64,000 nt of DNA from Actinokineospora inagensis DSM 44258 (GCF_000482865.1 NZ_AXWW01000031.1:34576-98575), one strand, 5' to 3'; counted from the stretch's first letter, positions 24,037-33,461 are shown. Notes: generated by a model from the letters alone, not told the origin. Numbers and translations are program-made.

Positions 24037-25593
24037 ATGAAGCGCAAAGGTATGACGGCCGGGGTAGCCCTCGCCGTGCTGGCCAGCGGCGCCGTCGCGT
24101 TGACCGCGTCGCCGGTGTTCGCCAGTCAGGACCAGGCCATCGACCACCAGGCACTCGCGGTCGCCGCCGCGGACCGGGCGGCGGCCAACGGTCTGGACGC
24201 CCTGGTCAAGGGCCCGGACGAGGTGTACGCCCGGGACATGGTGACCCCGTTCGTCAACGACCTGTACTCGATCAGCTACCAGCGGACCTGGCGCGGTGTG
24301 CCGGTGGTCGGCGGCGACGCGACCGTGCTGGCCGACGGCCAGGGCACCGTCCGGGCCACGGTCGCGGGCACCAGGGCCGGGGTGGCCGTCCCGTCCACCA
24401 CCGCCAAGGTCGCCAAGGCGGCCGCCGAGCGGACCGCGCGGTCCCGGCAGGCGACCACCAGCCAGGCGCAGCCGAGCAGGCTGGTCGTCAAGGTCACCGA
24501 CGACAAGCCCGCGTTGGCCTGGGAGCAGTTGCTGATCGGCACCCGGAAGGACGGTGGCCCCAGCCACCTGACCGTCTGGGTGGACGCCACCACCGGCGCT
24601 GTCCTGGACCAGGTCGAGGACGCCGCCGAGGGCACCCTCAACAGCGAGTGGAACGGCCAGGTCTCCATCAACACCACCCACTCCGGCAGCACGTACACGC
24701 TGGCCGACCCGACCCGTCCGGGTCTGCAGTGCGCCGACTACAGCGGCGGTCGGGTGTTCTCGAAGGCCACCGACAGTTGGGGCACCGGTAGTGCCTCCAG
24801 CAAGGAGACCGGCTGCGGCGACGTCATGTACGACGCGAGCCAGGAGTGGAACATGCTCAAGGACTGGTTGGGCCGCAACGGTCACACCGGTTCTGGCCGT
24901 AGCTGGCCCGCGAAGGTGGGTCTGAACGAGCTGAACGCGTACTGGGACGGTTCCACGATCACCATCGGCCACAACTCGGCCAACAAGTGGATCGCCTCGA
25001 TGGACGTGGTCGGCCACGAGTACGGCCACGGCCTCGACCAGAACACCCCCGGCGGCACCTCGCGCGAAGCCGGTCTCGGTGAGGGCACCGGCGACATCTT
25101 CGGCGCGTTGACCGAGGCGTACGCCAACAACCCGAAGGACCGCCCGGACTACACCGTGGGCGAGACGGTCAACCTGCAGGGCTCGGGCCCGATCCGCAAC
25201 ATGTACAACCCGTCGCTGGTCAACAACGACCCGAACTGCTACAGCGCCTCGATCCCGAACGCCGAGGTGCACAAGGCGGCAGGCCCGCTCAACCACTGGT
25301 TCTACCTGCTGGCCGAGGGCTCGGCCCCCGGCGGCGGCAAGCCGAACAGCCCGACCTGCAACAGCTCCAGCGTCACCGGGGTCGGCGTGAAGGACGCGGG
25401 CCGGGTCTTCTACGGCGCCATGCTGCTCAAGACCAGCGGCATGACCTACAAGAAGTACCGGGTCGCCACCCTGACCGCCGCGAAGAACCTCGACAAGACG
25501 TGCAACCTGTACAACCGCACCAAGGCCGCGTGGAACGCGATCTCGCTGCCCGCGCAAACCGGTGAGCCGACCACCTGCACTCCGCAGGTCTAG
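24037..25593 (+). CDS. Secreted M4 (thermolysin-like) metallopeptidase
   Basis: The 518-residue preproenzyme starts six bases after GAGGA. The signal peptide is [20 protein letters not shown] with a likely cut near VFA-SQ. The propeptide (FTP/PepSY-like, about 30-195) includes [19 protein letters not shown]. The catalytic domain has HEYGHGLDQ (zinc ligands His332 and His336 region, Glu as base) and [14 protein letters not shown], with the third zinc ligand Glu in the GEGTGD segment. [18 protein letters not shown] holds the transition-state His. The enzyme should hydrolyse extracellular proteins on the N-terminal side of hydrophobic residues. Confidence 0.93.
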   Translation: MKRKGMTAGVALAVLASGAVALTASPVFASQDQAIDHQALAVAAADRAAANGLDALVKGPDEVYARDMVTPFVNDLYSISYQRTWRGVPVVGGDATVLADGQGTVRATVAGTRAGVAVPSTTAKVAKAAAERTARSRQATTSQAQPSRLVVKVTDDKPALAWEQLLIGTRKDGGPSHLTVWVDATTGAVLDQVEDAAEGTLNSEWNGQVSINTTHSGSTYTLADPTRPGLQCADYSGGRVFSKATDSWGTGSASSKETGCGDVMYDASQEWNMLKDWLGRNGHTGSGRSWPAKVGLNELNAYWDGSTITIGHNSANKWIASMDVVGHEYGHGLDQNTPGGTSREAGLGEGTGDIFGALTEAYANNPKDRPDYTVGETVNLQGSGPIRNMYNPSLVNNDPNCYSASIPNAEVHKAAGPLNHWFYLLAEGSAPGGGKPNSPTCNSSSVTGVGVKDAGRVFYGAMLLKTSGMTYKKYRVATLTAAKNLDKTCNLYNRTKAAWNAISLPAQTGEPTTCTPQV

Positions 25594-25623
25594 GCAGGTC
25601 TAGGCAGGTCTAGGCAGGTCTGA
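25584..25623 (+). repeat. Four tandem GCAGGTCTAG decamers across a stop codon
   Basis: GCAGGTCTAG occurs three times head to tail (25584-25613) with a fourth, GCAGGTCTGA (25614-25623). The first copy contains the last codons and TAG of the M4 peptidase. The period is 10 bp, so each copy presents its stop in a different frame. Confidence 0.85.
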
Positions 25624-25643
25624 TCGCGCACAGAATGGCACGA

Positions 25644-25682
25644 CCCGGTGGGGTGGGACGACTTTCGTCCCACCCCACCGGG
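25644..25682 (+). terminator. Strong hairpin terminator of the M4 peptidase gene
   Basis: A perfect 18-bp stem (CCCGGTGGGGTGGGACGA, 25644-25661, with 25665-25682) has a CTT loop. It lies about 50 bp after the peptidase stop. Only a weak T run (GCTTTG) follows. Confidence 0.85.
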
Positions 25683-25704
25683 CTTTGACCTGGGGTTTCA
25701 CCCT

Positions 25705-25780
25705 GTGGTGCCATCGGTGGCACATGGCCTGAGCCAAGATGGCTTGCAGCGGTGCCAAGCGTGTGCCATAGTGGTGCCAT
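25705..25780. promoter_or_regulatory. Cluster of TGCCA half-sites overlapping the RHH gene start
   Basis: GTGGTGCCATCGGTGGCAC (25705-25723) holds the inverted pair GTGCCA/TGGCAC. Further GTGCCA copies at 25752, 25763 and 25773 run into the start codon. Ribbon-helix-helix proteins bind short repeated half-sites, so the downstream RHH protein may autoregulate here. Confidence 0.5.
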
Positions 25781-26303
25781 GGACTTGACCACATACGTGA
25801 GCAACCTCGGCCGCGAGTTCGCCGCGCTCGCCGAGGCGGGTGGCGAGGACGCGCGCGCGCTGGTCGAGCGCCTGACCGGGCCGCTCGAGTCGGCGATCCG
25901 GATGGCCATGCTGGACGCGCTGTCCGCCGCGGCCGACGAGATCACCCGCGACCTGGCCCCGGGGTCGGTCGAGCTGCGCCTGCGCGGCCGCGACCCCAAC
26001 TTCGTCGTCACCGCGCCCCCCGCCGAGCCGTTCGAGCCCGCGGGCGAGGCGCCCCCAGTCGACGGCGCGCCGGACGACCTGCTGTTCGCCGAGGACGGTC
26101 CCGCCGCCCGGATCAACGTCCGGCTGCCCGAGCAGCTCAAGGCCGCGGTCGAGGCGGCCGCCGCCAAGGAGGGCCGCTCGGTCAACGCCTGGCTGGTCCG
26201 GGCCGCGGCCGCCGCCCTGCAGCGCTCCGACCGCGAACCGCGCCCGGAGCCGCACGGCACCGCCAAGCGCGGCAAGCAGCGGCTCACCGGCTGGGTCCGC
26301 TAA
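25779..26303 (+). CDS. Ribbon-helix-helix (HicB/CopG-like) protein
   Basis: The 174-residue protein starts at ATG 25779, where MDLTTYVSNLGREF begins the conserved part. The N-terminal half is helical (LVERLTGPLESAIRMAMLDA) and is followed by a short acidic linker. The C-terminal RHH fold is at about 118-156: ARINVRLPEQLKAAVEAAA then EGRSVNAWLVRAAAAALQ. It is similar to antitoxin-type RHH proteins, but no toxin gene adjoins. It heads an operon with a DUF4097 protein and an ABC exporter and is probably their regulator. Confidence 0.8.
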   Translation: MDLTTYVSNLGREFAALAEAGGEDARALVERLTGPLESAIRMAMLDALSAAADEITRDLAPGSVELRLRGRDPNFVVTAPPAEPFEPAGEAPPVDGAPDDLLFAEDGPAARINVRLPEQLKAAVEAAAAKEGRSVNAWLVRAAAAALQRSDREPRPEPHGTAKRGKQRLTGWVR

Positions 26304-26373
26304 CCACCAGCCGTTCCCCCTTACGTCCCCGACCTGCGGGGACGGTTCAACCACTCATCTCCTGGAGACAGCC

Positions 26374-27219
26374 ATGCCAAAATTCGACACCCCCGAAGCC
26401 ATCTCCCTCGTCGTCGAGCTCGGTGTCGGCGACGTGCGGATCACCGCGAGCGACCGGGGCGACACCGTCGTCGAGGTCCGCCCGAGCGACGAGACCGACG
26501 AGTCCGACGTGAAGGCCGCGCGCCAGGTCACCGTCGAGTACGCCAACGGGACCCTGCAGATCAGCGGCCCCAAGGCGCGCGTGTTCGACTTCTCCCGCAA
26601 GACCAGGGCGGTCGACATCAGCATCGAGCTGCCCACCGGCTCCCGGGTGTCCGCCGACCTGCAGGCGGGTGGCTTCCGCGGCGCGGGCGTGCTGGGGGAG
26701 TGCCGGTTCAAGACGTCGATCGGCAACGTCGGGCTCGACCGCACCGGGCCGCTGCGCCTGGACACCGGCACCGGCCACGTGACCGTCGAAGGCGTCGCCG
26801 GGAGCGCGGAGGTCACCACCGGGTCCGGCAAGATCCGGATCGGCGATGTCGACGGCGGCGCGGTCGTCAAGAACTCCAACGGGAACACCACGATCGGCGC
26901 GGTCGCCGGTGACCTGCGGGTGCGCTCGGCCAACGGCGAGATCGAGGTCGAACGGGCGGGCGCCGGGGTCGACGCGAAGACCTCGAACGGCGGCATCCGG
27001 ATCGGCGAGGTGGTCCGCGGCGCGGTCACCCTGGCGACCGCCCTGGGCGACCTGGAGATCGGCGTCGCCGCGGGCACCGCCGCCTGGCTCGAGGTCAACA
27101 CCGCGTTCGGGCACGTGCACAACCTGCTGGACAACGCCACCCGGCCCGAGGACGCCGACGAGACCGTCGAGGTCCGCGGCCGCACGTCCTGCGGCGACGT
27201 CACCATCCGCCGCTCCTGA
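26374..27219 (+). CDS. DUF4097 beta-strand-repeat protein
   Basis: The 281-residue protein starts after GGAGAC. It has no signal peptide. Short beta-helix repeats recur: LRLDTGTGHVTVEGVAG, then VTTGSGKIRIGDVDGG, KNSNGNTTIGAVAG, RSANGEIEVERAGAG and KTSNGGIRIGEV, with the Asn-Gly/Ser-Gly turns typical of DUF4097. The function is unknown; it is probably a cytoplasmic scaffold. In this operon it lies 70 bp after the RHH gene and 20 bp before the ABC ATPase. Confidence 0.85.
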   Translation: MPKFDTPEAISLVVELGVGDVRITASDRGDTVVEVRPSDETDESDVKAARQVTVEYANGTLQISGPKARVFDFSRKTRAVDISIELPTGSRVSADLQAGGFRGAGVLGECRFKTSIGNVGLDRTGPLRLDTGTGHVTVEGVAGSAEVTTGSGKIRIGDVDGGAVVKNSNGNTTIGAVAGDLRVRSANGEIEVERAGAGVDAKTSNGGIRIGEVVRGAVTLATALGDLEIGVAAGTAAWLEVNTAFGHVHNLLDNATRPEDADETVEVRGRTSCGDVTIRRS

Positions 27220-27239
27220 TCTCCCGGAAGGGGAAAACC

Positions 27240-28166
27240 ATGCACGCCATCTCCGTGACCGGACTGCGCAAGTCGTTCGGCGACCACGTCGTGCTCGACG
27301 GCCTGGACCTGTCCGTCCACTCCGGAACGGTCTTCGCGTTGCTCGGTGCGAACGGCGCCGGGAAGACCACCACGGTCAAGATCCTGTCCACTTTGCTCAG
27401 TGCGGACGCGGGCGATGCCCGGGTCGCCGGGCACGACCTCGCCCGCGAACCCGACGCGGTGCGCGCCGCGATCGGCGTCACCGGCCAGTTCTCCGCGGTG
27501 GACACCCTGCTCACCGGCGAGGAGAACCTCCTGCTGATGGCGGACCTGAACCACCTCGGCCGCGGCGCGCGGCGCGCGCGCGTCGCCCAGTTGCTCGACC
27601 AGTTCGACCTGGTGGACGCCGCCAAGAAGCCCGCGATGAGCTACTCCGGCGGCATGCGGCGGCGGCTCGACCTGGCGATGACCCTGGTCGGCAGCCCACG
27701 GGTGATCTTCCTGGACGAGCCGACCACCGGGCTGGACCCGCGCAGCCGCCGGACCATGTGGCAGATCATCCGCGACCTGGTGGCAGGCGGCGTCACCATC
27801 TTCCTGACCACGCAGTACCTCGAAGAGGCCGATGAGCTGGCCGACCGGATCGCGGTCCTCGACGGCGGCAAGCTCGTCGCCGAGGGCACCGCGGCCGAGT
27901 TGAAGCGCCGCATCCCCGGTGGCCACGTCCGCCTCCGCTTCGCCGACCAGCACGGCCTCGACACCGCCATGTCCGTGCTGGGTCAGGCTTCCCGCGACAA
28001 CGACGCCCTCGCCCTGCGCGTCCCCAGCGACGGCAGCCTCCGCGCGCTCAAGGCGTTGATCGACCAGCTCGACCACCGGTCCATCCAGGTCGACGAGCTG
28101 TCCGTGCACACCCCCGACCTCGACGACGTCTTCCTCGCCCTCACCGACCAGAAGGTGACCCGATGA
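27240..28166 (+). CDS. DrrA-type ABC exporter ATPase
   Basis: The 308-residue ATPase starts after GGAAGGGG. It has Walker A GANGAGKTT, signature SYSGGMRRRLD, Walker B VIFLDEPTTGLDPRSR and the switch region FLTTQYLEEADELADRI, the last being typical of the daunorubicin-resistance (DrrA) family. A C-terminal DrrA-like domain ends LDDVFLALTDQKVTR. It overlaps the permease gene by ATGA. The pair should export a hydrophobic drug or lipid. Confidence 0.94.
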   Translation: MHAISVTGLRKSFGDHVVLDGLDLSVHSGTVFALLGANGAGKTTTVKILSTLLSADAGDARVAGHDLAREPDAVRAAIGVTGQFSAVDTLLTGEENLLLMADLNHLGRGARRARVAQLLDQFDLVDAAKKPAMSYSGGMRRRLDLAMTLVGSPRVIFLDEPTTGLDPRSRRTMWQIIRDLVAGGVTIFLTTQYLEEADELADRIAVLDGGKLVAEGTAAELKRRIPGGHVRLRFADQHGLDTAMSVLGQASRDNDALALRVPSDGSLRALKALIDQLDHRSIQVDELSVHTPDLDDVFLALTDQKVTR

Positions 28167-28957
28167 CCACCATCAGCCCGCCCCTGCGCTTCCACCCCCT
28201 GCGCGACTCCGCGACGATGCTCCGCCGCAACCTCAAACGCATGCTCCGCTACCCGTCGATGACGGTGATGCTCGTCGGCATGCCAGTCGTGTTCCTGCTC
28301 CTGTTCGTCTACGTCTTAGGCGGAACCCTCGGCGCGGGCCTGGGCGGCGGCCGCTCCGCGTACGCCAACTACGTCGCCCCCGCGATCATCCTGATGACCG
28401 TGACGGCGGTGGTCCAGGGAACCGCCATCTCGGTCGCCATGGACATGACCGAGGGCGTGATCGCCCGGTTCCGCACCATGCACATCGCCCGCGTCTCCGT
28501 CCTCACCGGACACGTGGTGGGCAGCGTGATCCAAGCCCTGTTCAGCCTGACCATCGTCATCGGCGTCGCCCTGCTCGTCGGTTTCCGCCCCACGGCGGGG
28601 GTGTTGGCCTGGCTGGCCACCGCGGGGTTCCTGGTGCTGGTGACCTTCGCCCTCGTCTGGCTGTCGGTCGCCCTCGGCCAAGTCAGCAAGACAGTCGAGA
28701 CGGCCAGCAACCTCCCCATGCCGCTGATCCTCCTCCCCTTCCTCGGCAGCGGCTTCGTCCCCACCGACTCCATGCCCACCGCCCTCCGCTGGTTCGCCGA
28801 GTACCAGCCCTTCACCCCGATCATCGAGACCATCCGCGCCCTCCTGATGTCCCACCCCCTCGGCAACCACGCCTGGCTCGCCCTGACCTGGTGCGCCGCC
28901 ATCACCCTCACCGGCTACCTCTGGTCCAAACACCTCTTCAACCGCGAATCCCACTGA
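28163..28957 (+). CDS. DrrB-type ABC-2 exporter permease
   Basis: The 264-residue membrane protein starts at the ATGA overlap. It has six helices with the ABC-2 pattern RNLKRMLRYPSMTVMLVGMP, then YVAPAIILMTVTAVVQGTAI, SVAMDMTEGVIARFRTM and MPLILLPFLGSGFVPTDSMP. PTALRWFAEYQPFTPIIETI is the usual DrrB C-terminal motif. It is the last gene of the RHH-DUF4097-DrrAB operon. No clear hairpin follows. Confidence 0.93.
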   Translation: MTTISPPLRFHPLRDSATMLRRNLKRMLRYPSMTVMLVGMPVVFLLLFVYVLGGTLGAGLGGGRSAYANYVAPAIILMTVTAVVQGTAISVAMDMTEGVIARFRTMHIARVSVLTGHVVGSVIQALFSLTIVIGVALLVGFRPTAGVLAWLATAGFLVLVTFALVWLSVALGQVSKTVETASNLPMPLILLPFLGSGFVPTDSMPTALRWFAEYQPFTPIIETIRALLMSHPLGNHAWLALTWCAAITLTGYLWSKHLFNRESH

Positions 28958-29183
28958 CCCGCCGCGCACCTGCCACGGGGATCGGCACATGCGGACAATG
29001 ATCCGCTCGACCCCGTGGTCGGCTGCTGATCACCGCCGAGTGGGTGCCGGTCGCGACTGTGGGGTGGGCTCGGTCCGCCTGCGCTGGGTCGGCCATAACC
29101 TGGTTCAAGCGCGCACCATCGCCCACGACGCCGAATGCGGGCTCGGGCGTGTACCGCCCAGGTTTCTCATCCACACCCACCGG

Positions 29184-30539
29184 TTACCGAGCACCGCCGT
29201 CCGGTTGTTTTGTGACCTGCGCCGGTGGTTGCCGTTGGTCGGGGAGGCGGGCCACGGCGGTCAGTCGCAACCGCAGGTCCTTCGGTCGCAGCGTGGCGGC
29301 GGGGACGGCGCGGACGGTGCCGGAACTCGTTGGCGTCACGTACCAGTGGCGCAGGATGGTGGTCAGTGCGATCGCGATCTCGGTCAGCGCGTACTGGGTG
29401 CCGACGCACTTGCGGGCGCCGCTGCTGAACGGGATGTACGCCGTGCGCGGTGGTTGCCGGTCGATCCAACGGTCCGGGTCGAACTCGTCGCCGCGCGGGT
29501 AGACGTCGTCGCGGAGGTGCAGCAGGTACGGGCTGACGACCACGGCGGTGCCCGCCGGAATCCGGTGTCCGGCCAGTTCGGTGTCCGCGCTGGTGGTGCG
29601 GGTGAACATCCACACCGGCGGCCACCGGCGCAGCGATTCGGTGATCACCCGGCCGGTGAGCGTCTCGTGACCGGGCGCGGTCCCGGCGGCGAGCACCTGG
29701 TCGGCCTCGGCGCGCACCCGCTCTTGCAGGTCCGGCCGGGTGGCGAGCAGGTGCAGTGTCCACGTCAGACAGCTCGCGGCCGTCTCGGTGCCCGCGATGA
29801 AGAAGGTGACGAGCTCGTCGGTCAGGCCGTCGTCCAGGTCTGAAGCCAGCAGCGCGGAGAGCAGGTCGCCGCGGTCCTTGTTGGGGTTCGCACGGCGATT
29901 GGCCACGACGTTGTCGAGCACGCCGCGCAGCCGGTCGGTCGCCTGGTGGTAGCCGCGGTTGCCCGGTGTGGGCAGGTTGTTCACCGCGGCGGGCCGCATC
30001 ATCCGGTGGTACAGGCCGGTCATCAACGTGGACACGTCGGCCAGCGCCTGCTTGAGTTCGGACGTGGTCAGGGCGTCGGAGAACATGGTGACGGCGACCG
30101 TGCGCGAGGTGATGTCCATCATCCCGTCGAGCACGTCGAGCGGTGCGCCGTTGGTCCAGGTCTCGGCCACGGCGCCTGCCTCGCGGGCCATCACCTCGGC
30201 GTACCCGGGCAGCCGGTCGGCGTGGAAGGCGGGCTGGACGAGCCGCCGTTGCCGCCGGTGCAGGGCGTGCGGGCAGGAGGACAGGCCGTTGCCCGCGAAC
30301 TCCCGGACCCGGTCCCAGAACGGGCCGCCCTTGTCGAAGACGTGGTCGTCGCGCAGCACCTGGTCGGCCAGGTCCGCCCCGCACACCACCACGGCGCGCA
30401 CCGGCCCCAGCCGCACCGCGACCAGGTCGCCGTGGCGGGGCAGGGATTCCAGCAGCCCCAAGGGATCGCGCATCAGCGACAGGGCGTGCCCCAGCAGGGG
30501 CAGCGCTCCGGGTGCGACGGGGATGTCAGTGGTCGTCAT
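29184..30539 (-). CDS. Cytochrome P450
   Basis: The 451-residue enzyme starts at ATG 30539 (MTTTDIPVAPG). It has the I-helix oxygen-binding motif FFIAGTETAAS, the K-helix ESLRRWPP, and the haem loop FSSGARKCVGTQYALTE with the cysteine ligand. The N-terminal VAPGALPLLGHALSLMRDPL resembles the PtlI-type group that oxidises terpenes or fatty-acid-like substrates. No terpene cyclase, ferredoxin or reductase gene is adjacent, so the partner and substrate are unknown. It is a single gene. Confidence 0.93.
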   Translation of the reverse strand: MTTTDIPVAPGALPLLGHALSLMRDPLGLLESLPRHGDLVAVRLGPVRAVVVCGADLADQVLRDDHVFDKGGPFWDRVREFAGNGLSSCPHALHRRQRRLVQPAFHADRLPGYAEVMAREAGAVAETWTNGAPLDVLDGMMDITSRTVAVTMFSDALTTSELKQALADVSTLMTGLYHRMMRPAAVNNLPTPGNRGYHQATDRLRGVLDNVVANRRANPNKDRGDLLSALLASDLDDGLTDELVTFFIAGTETAASCLTWTLHLLATRPDLQERVRAEADQVLAAGTAPGHETLTGRVITESLRRWPPVWMFTRTTSADTELAGHRIPAGTAVVVSPYLLHLRDDVYPRGDEFDPDRWIDRQPPRTAYIPFSSGARKCVGTQYALTEIAIALTTILRHWYVTPTSSGTVRAVPAATLRPKDLRLRLTAVARLPDQRQPPAQVTKQPDGGAR

Positions 30540-30929
30540 CGCGGAGCGCCCTCCCGGGTCCGGTGTGAGCAGGCGGTCACCGTCCCCCAAACGCTAGGGG
30601 GACCGCCACCGCCGACCAAGGCACGTCACCCGTCCAGATGAAGCGGCACGGCCACGGGCGCCGCGGTTCTGCTCACCGGAGCTGAATCAGCCTGCCGGTG
30701 CTGTTCTCGCGGGCAACGATGGGGTACCGGGCTCGTCGCCTGCGTGGCGGTTGAGCCGGGGCGGCGCGGTGAGTGGTCGCGGCCGCCGGTCATCCGCTGT
30801 GCGGAGTCCGGGTGAATGTGCCGCACGGTGGAGTGACGGCGTCCGAACAGGTGCAACCGCGGGCCGGCGTGTCGCGATGGACCCCGTGGCTCGACGGTCG
30901 AGTGCTGGTGTCGTCTGTGGAGGTTCGCG
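30540..30929. other. Divergent non-coding region between the P450 and a surface-protein gene
   Basis: No gene is supported here. It must contain the leftward P450 promoter and the rightward surface-protein promoter. I see no clear -35/-10 pair or dyad. The right end has GGAGG (30919-30923) as the ribosome site of the surface-protein gene. Confidence 0.3.
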
Positions 30930-32603
30930 GTGGACGTCTGGTCATGGGCACGCGGCAGTCGGTTCGTCATGGGAATAGTCGCCGTGGGGCTGGTGGGGTC
31001 GGGCCTGGCGGTCGGCGCGACGACCGCGGCCGCCGAGCCCGTTGCGCCGCGACCGCCGGTGGTGGTGTTCGCGGAGAACTTCGAGAATGGTCAAGGTTCC
31101 GCCATCACCTGGGTGAACCGCTACGTCGGCGCGGCGCCGCTGGGGCAGACGTACACCGCGGACCCGGTGTGGTTGGCCTCGTGCAACGGGATCATCGCGT
31201 CCGAGCTCAACCAGGCGACCGATCCGCCCGGCGCGGGCTGCGGCGGCTGGTGGCCACGGGTCAAGGACCTGGCGGGCGTGCTCGGTGACTGGGCGGACGG
31301 CAGCGGCGCGACCAACCACGCGGTCACCGCGTACACGCACACCGACCCGGGCGCGGGCCGGACCCAACTGCAGAGCACCGCCCCGATCCCGATCTCGGCG
31401 CCGAACCGGTTCATCGCGTTCTCGGTCGACGTCGCCGAGCAGAACTGCTACGGCCAGCACACGAAGTACGCGTTCTACCTGCTCGACGGCGCCACCGCCA
31501 TCCCCGCGTCCACCCGCCCGATCGCGCCCTGCGAGGACGCGACCACGGTGATCAACGGGACCGCGGTCGGCACGTTCCACAGCGACGCGCCGGTGCTGTT
31601 CGCCGGGACCTCGCTCGGCCTGCGCCTGGTGAACCAGCAGCCCAGCGGCAACGGCAACGACAGCGCCTTCGACAACGTGCGGGTCCTCGACGTGACACCA
31701 CAGGTGGGGATCGCGTTCGACCCGAACCCGGTGGAGGTCGGCAAGACCTCGAACCTGACGCTGACGGTCACCAACACCACCGAGTTGAGCGCCAAGGCAG
31801 GCTGGTCCTTCACCCTCGCGCTCCCCCCTGGCCTCACCCAGGCACCCACGGTCGCAACGACCTGCGCAGGCACCACGTTCACCCCAGTGGCAGGTGCGTT
31901 CAGCGCCACCGGAACCCTCCCCGCAGGCGCCGAGTCGTGCACCATCACGCTCCCGGTGCGCGCCGCCCGGACCGGGACCTACACAAGCTGCGGCGGTGAC
32001 TTCGCGCCACTCGTCGGCCTGAACCCGCCCGGTTGCGCCACCCTCAAGGTCGTCGGCCCCACCCTCGCCTACGCCGCCCACGCCCACGGTGTCCGAGTGT
32101 CCACACTGCTCGGTCCGCTCCCCCCGCTGGCACCCGCCGACCTCACCTGCACCACCACCCCCACCACCGACTCGGCCACCCTCGCGACCGCTTCCGTGCT
32201 GGGCTCCACCAGCGCCCTCGTCGACACCGCCACCGGCACCACAGACCCCGACGGCCTGCGCACCGCCCACGCGACCTCCCACACCGCCGTGGTCAACCTC
32301 CTCGCGGGCCTCATCACCGCCGACGAACTCCACTCCGAGGCGATCGCCGCCACCACACCAACCGGCGCCATCACCGTGTCCGGCTCCAGCGGCCTGACCA
32401 ACCTGCGCGTCGCGGGCGTGCCGGTGATCCCGAAGGTCAACCTCAACCTGACCATCCCCCTCGTCGGCTCAATCACCACCGACGAACAGATCCCCGGACC
32501 CAACGGCATCACCGTCAACGCCCTGCACGTCAGACTGCTCGCGGGCACCGATCTGGTGGTCGGCCAGACCACCGCCTCCCTCGGCACCCCCTGCCTGGGC
32601 TGA
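30930..32603 (+). CDS. Secreted protein with DUF11-like and choice-of-anchor P-like domains
   Basis: The 557-residue product starts at GTG, six bases after GGAGG. The signal peptide includes FVMGIVAVGLVGSGLAVG with a probable cut after AAA-EP. Residues of about 45-255 form a beta-rich carbohydrate-binding-like domain starting VVVFAENFENGQGSAITW and ending NDSAFDNVRVLDVTP. A DUF11-like domain (NPVEVGKTSNLTLTVTNTTE) follows to about 375. The C-terminal third (HSEAIAATTPTG, GLTNLRVAGVPV, LHVRLLAGTDLVVG) fits the choice-of-anchor P family. It is probably surface or extracellular. No LPXTG motif is visible. Confidence 0.75.
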   Translation: MDVWSWARGSRFVMGIVAVGLVGSGLAVGATTAAAEPVAPRPPVVVFAENFENGQGSAITWVNRYVGAAPLGQTYTADPVWLASCNGIIASELNQATDPPGAGCGGWWPRVKDLAGVLGDWADGSGATNHAVTAYTHTDPGAGRTQLQSTAPIPISAPNRFIAFSVDVAEQNCYGQHTKYAFYLLDGATAIPASTRPIAPCEDATTVINGTAVGTFHSDAPVLFAGTSLGLRLVNQQPSGNGNDSAFDNVRVLDVTPQVGIAFDPNPVEVGKTSNLTLTVTNTTELSAKAGWSFTLALPPGLTQAPTVATTCAGTTFTPVAGAFSATGTLPAGAESCTITLPVRAARTGTYTSCGGDFAPLVGLNPPGCATLKVVGPTLAYAAHAHGVRVSTLLGPLPPLAPADLTCTTTPTTDSATLATASVLGSTSALVDTATGTTDPDGLRTAHATSHTAVVNLLAGLITADELHSEAIAATTPTGAITVSGSSGLTNLRVAGVPVIPKVNLNLTIPLVGSITTDEQIPGPNGITVNALHVRLLAGTDLVVGQTTASLGTPCLG

Positions 32604-32617
32604 GGCCCCCGTTCGGC

Positions 32618-32650
32618 GGCGCCGACGTCCCCGGGCCTGACGTCGGCGCC
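32618..32650. terminator. Hairpin between convergent genes
   Basis: A perfect 12-bp stem GGCGCCGACGTC (32618-32629) pairs with GACGTCGGCGCC (32639-32650). It lies between the surface-protein stop and the convergent PRC-barrel stop. Confidence 0.7.
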
Positions 32651-32654
32651 CCGG

Positions 32655-33008
32655 TCACCGCCGCGCCAGCCTGCGCTCCGGCCCGACCCCGTAGTCCAAG
32701 TGGTAGTGCGCGAACACCTTCGGCTCATCAACCGCAGGCAACTCCCCATCCACCGCGATCTGCGGCGCGTCACGCACAAGATCCTTCGAGTACCGCACCC
32801 GCACCGACTTCGGAGTCACGGTAACGTCGATGGCAGGCACGAACACCAGATGATGCTTGCCGATGAGCCCACCCACGTCGATCGTGAGAAAACTGGGCTC
32901 ATCACTGATCGTGTCGACGTAGACCGCCTCCAGGACGCCGATCTTCTTCGAATCCGGGTCCAGCACATCTATCCCAACCCAGTCGCGCAAATTTTCCACG
33001 GTGAACAT
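32655..33008 (-). CDS. PRC-barrel domain protein
   Basis: The 117-residue protein starts at the ATG giving MFTVENLRDWVGIDVL; longer in-frame starts lie in the repeat region. It reads as a PRC barrel: DWVGIDVLDPDSKKIGVLEA, then VYVDTISDEPSFLTIDVGGL, then HHLVFVPAIDVTVTPKSVRV and RYSKDLVRDAPQI. PRC barrels bind RNA or protein in ribosome maturation or photosynthetic reaction centres. Here the role is unknown. It is a single gene. Confidence 0.85.
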   Translation of the reverse strand: MFTVENLRDWVGIDVLDPDSKKIGVLEAVYVDTISDEPSFLTIDVGGLIGKHHLVFVPAIDVTVTPKSVRVRYSKDLVRDAPQIAVDGELPAVDEPKVFAHYHLDYGVGPERRLARR

Positions 33009-33059
33009 GCCCCAGGAGTACCCCGTTACCACCGCAGCACACCTCCACCCCCGAAGGAC

Positions 33060-33313
33060 CCCAACCGAGCTACCCCCCGCCTCGACCCCACCCCCACAGA
33101 GGGCTTCCGCCCCACATCGACGAAGCCCCCCGGCGCCGCGCGCCTCAAAAACCGCCCCCATATCGACAAAGCGCCACACCCGCACCGCACACCTCGAAAC
33201 CCCACCTCACATCGACGAAGGCCGCCAGCCCACCCCCCGCGCCTCGGGACCCGCCCCATATCAGCGAAGTCCCACACTGGCCCCACGCGCCTCGGGACCC
33301 GCCGATGCCAACT
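33060..33313 (-). repeat. D block of module copy 2 (reverse orientation)
   Basis: Five to six decaying units contain ATCGACGAAG (reverse of CTTCGTCGAT), CCCACAC-like spacers and GCGCCTCGGGACCCGCC. They abut the left arm of the palindrome at 33314. The gap 33009-33059 shows nothing else. Confidence 0.6.
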
Positions 33314-33461
33314 GCCCGTTGTGGTGGAGTTGTTTTGTTTGGGGGGAGCGGTGGCCTAAGCCGGCTGGCGGGTAAGGCCACGCTTTCCAGTGGCCCCGCC
33401 TTTTAGCCTTACCCAGGCTGCCGCTAGAGGCCCCAAACAAAACAACTTCACCACAACGGGC
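33314..33461 (-). repeat. 148-bp palindromic element, copy 2 (reverse orientation)
   Basis: The 31-bp arms (33314-33344 and 33431-33461) match copy 1 with one mismatch (GTGGTGGAG on the left arm). The interior is the reverse complement of copy 1: CCACGCTTTCCAGTGGCCCC. It lies downstream of the VOC gene stop and upstream of the PRC-barrel gene start. Confidence 0.85.

Noticed and set aside
25779..26303. HicAB toxin-antitoxin pair
   Set aside because: No small HicA-like toxin gene is on either side; the neighbour is a DUF4097 protein.
29184..30539. Terpene biosynthetic cluster around the P450
   Set aside because: No terpene cyclase, prenyltransferase, ferredoxin or tailoring gene is adjacent; only the P450 subgroup resemblance suggests it.
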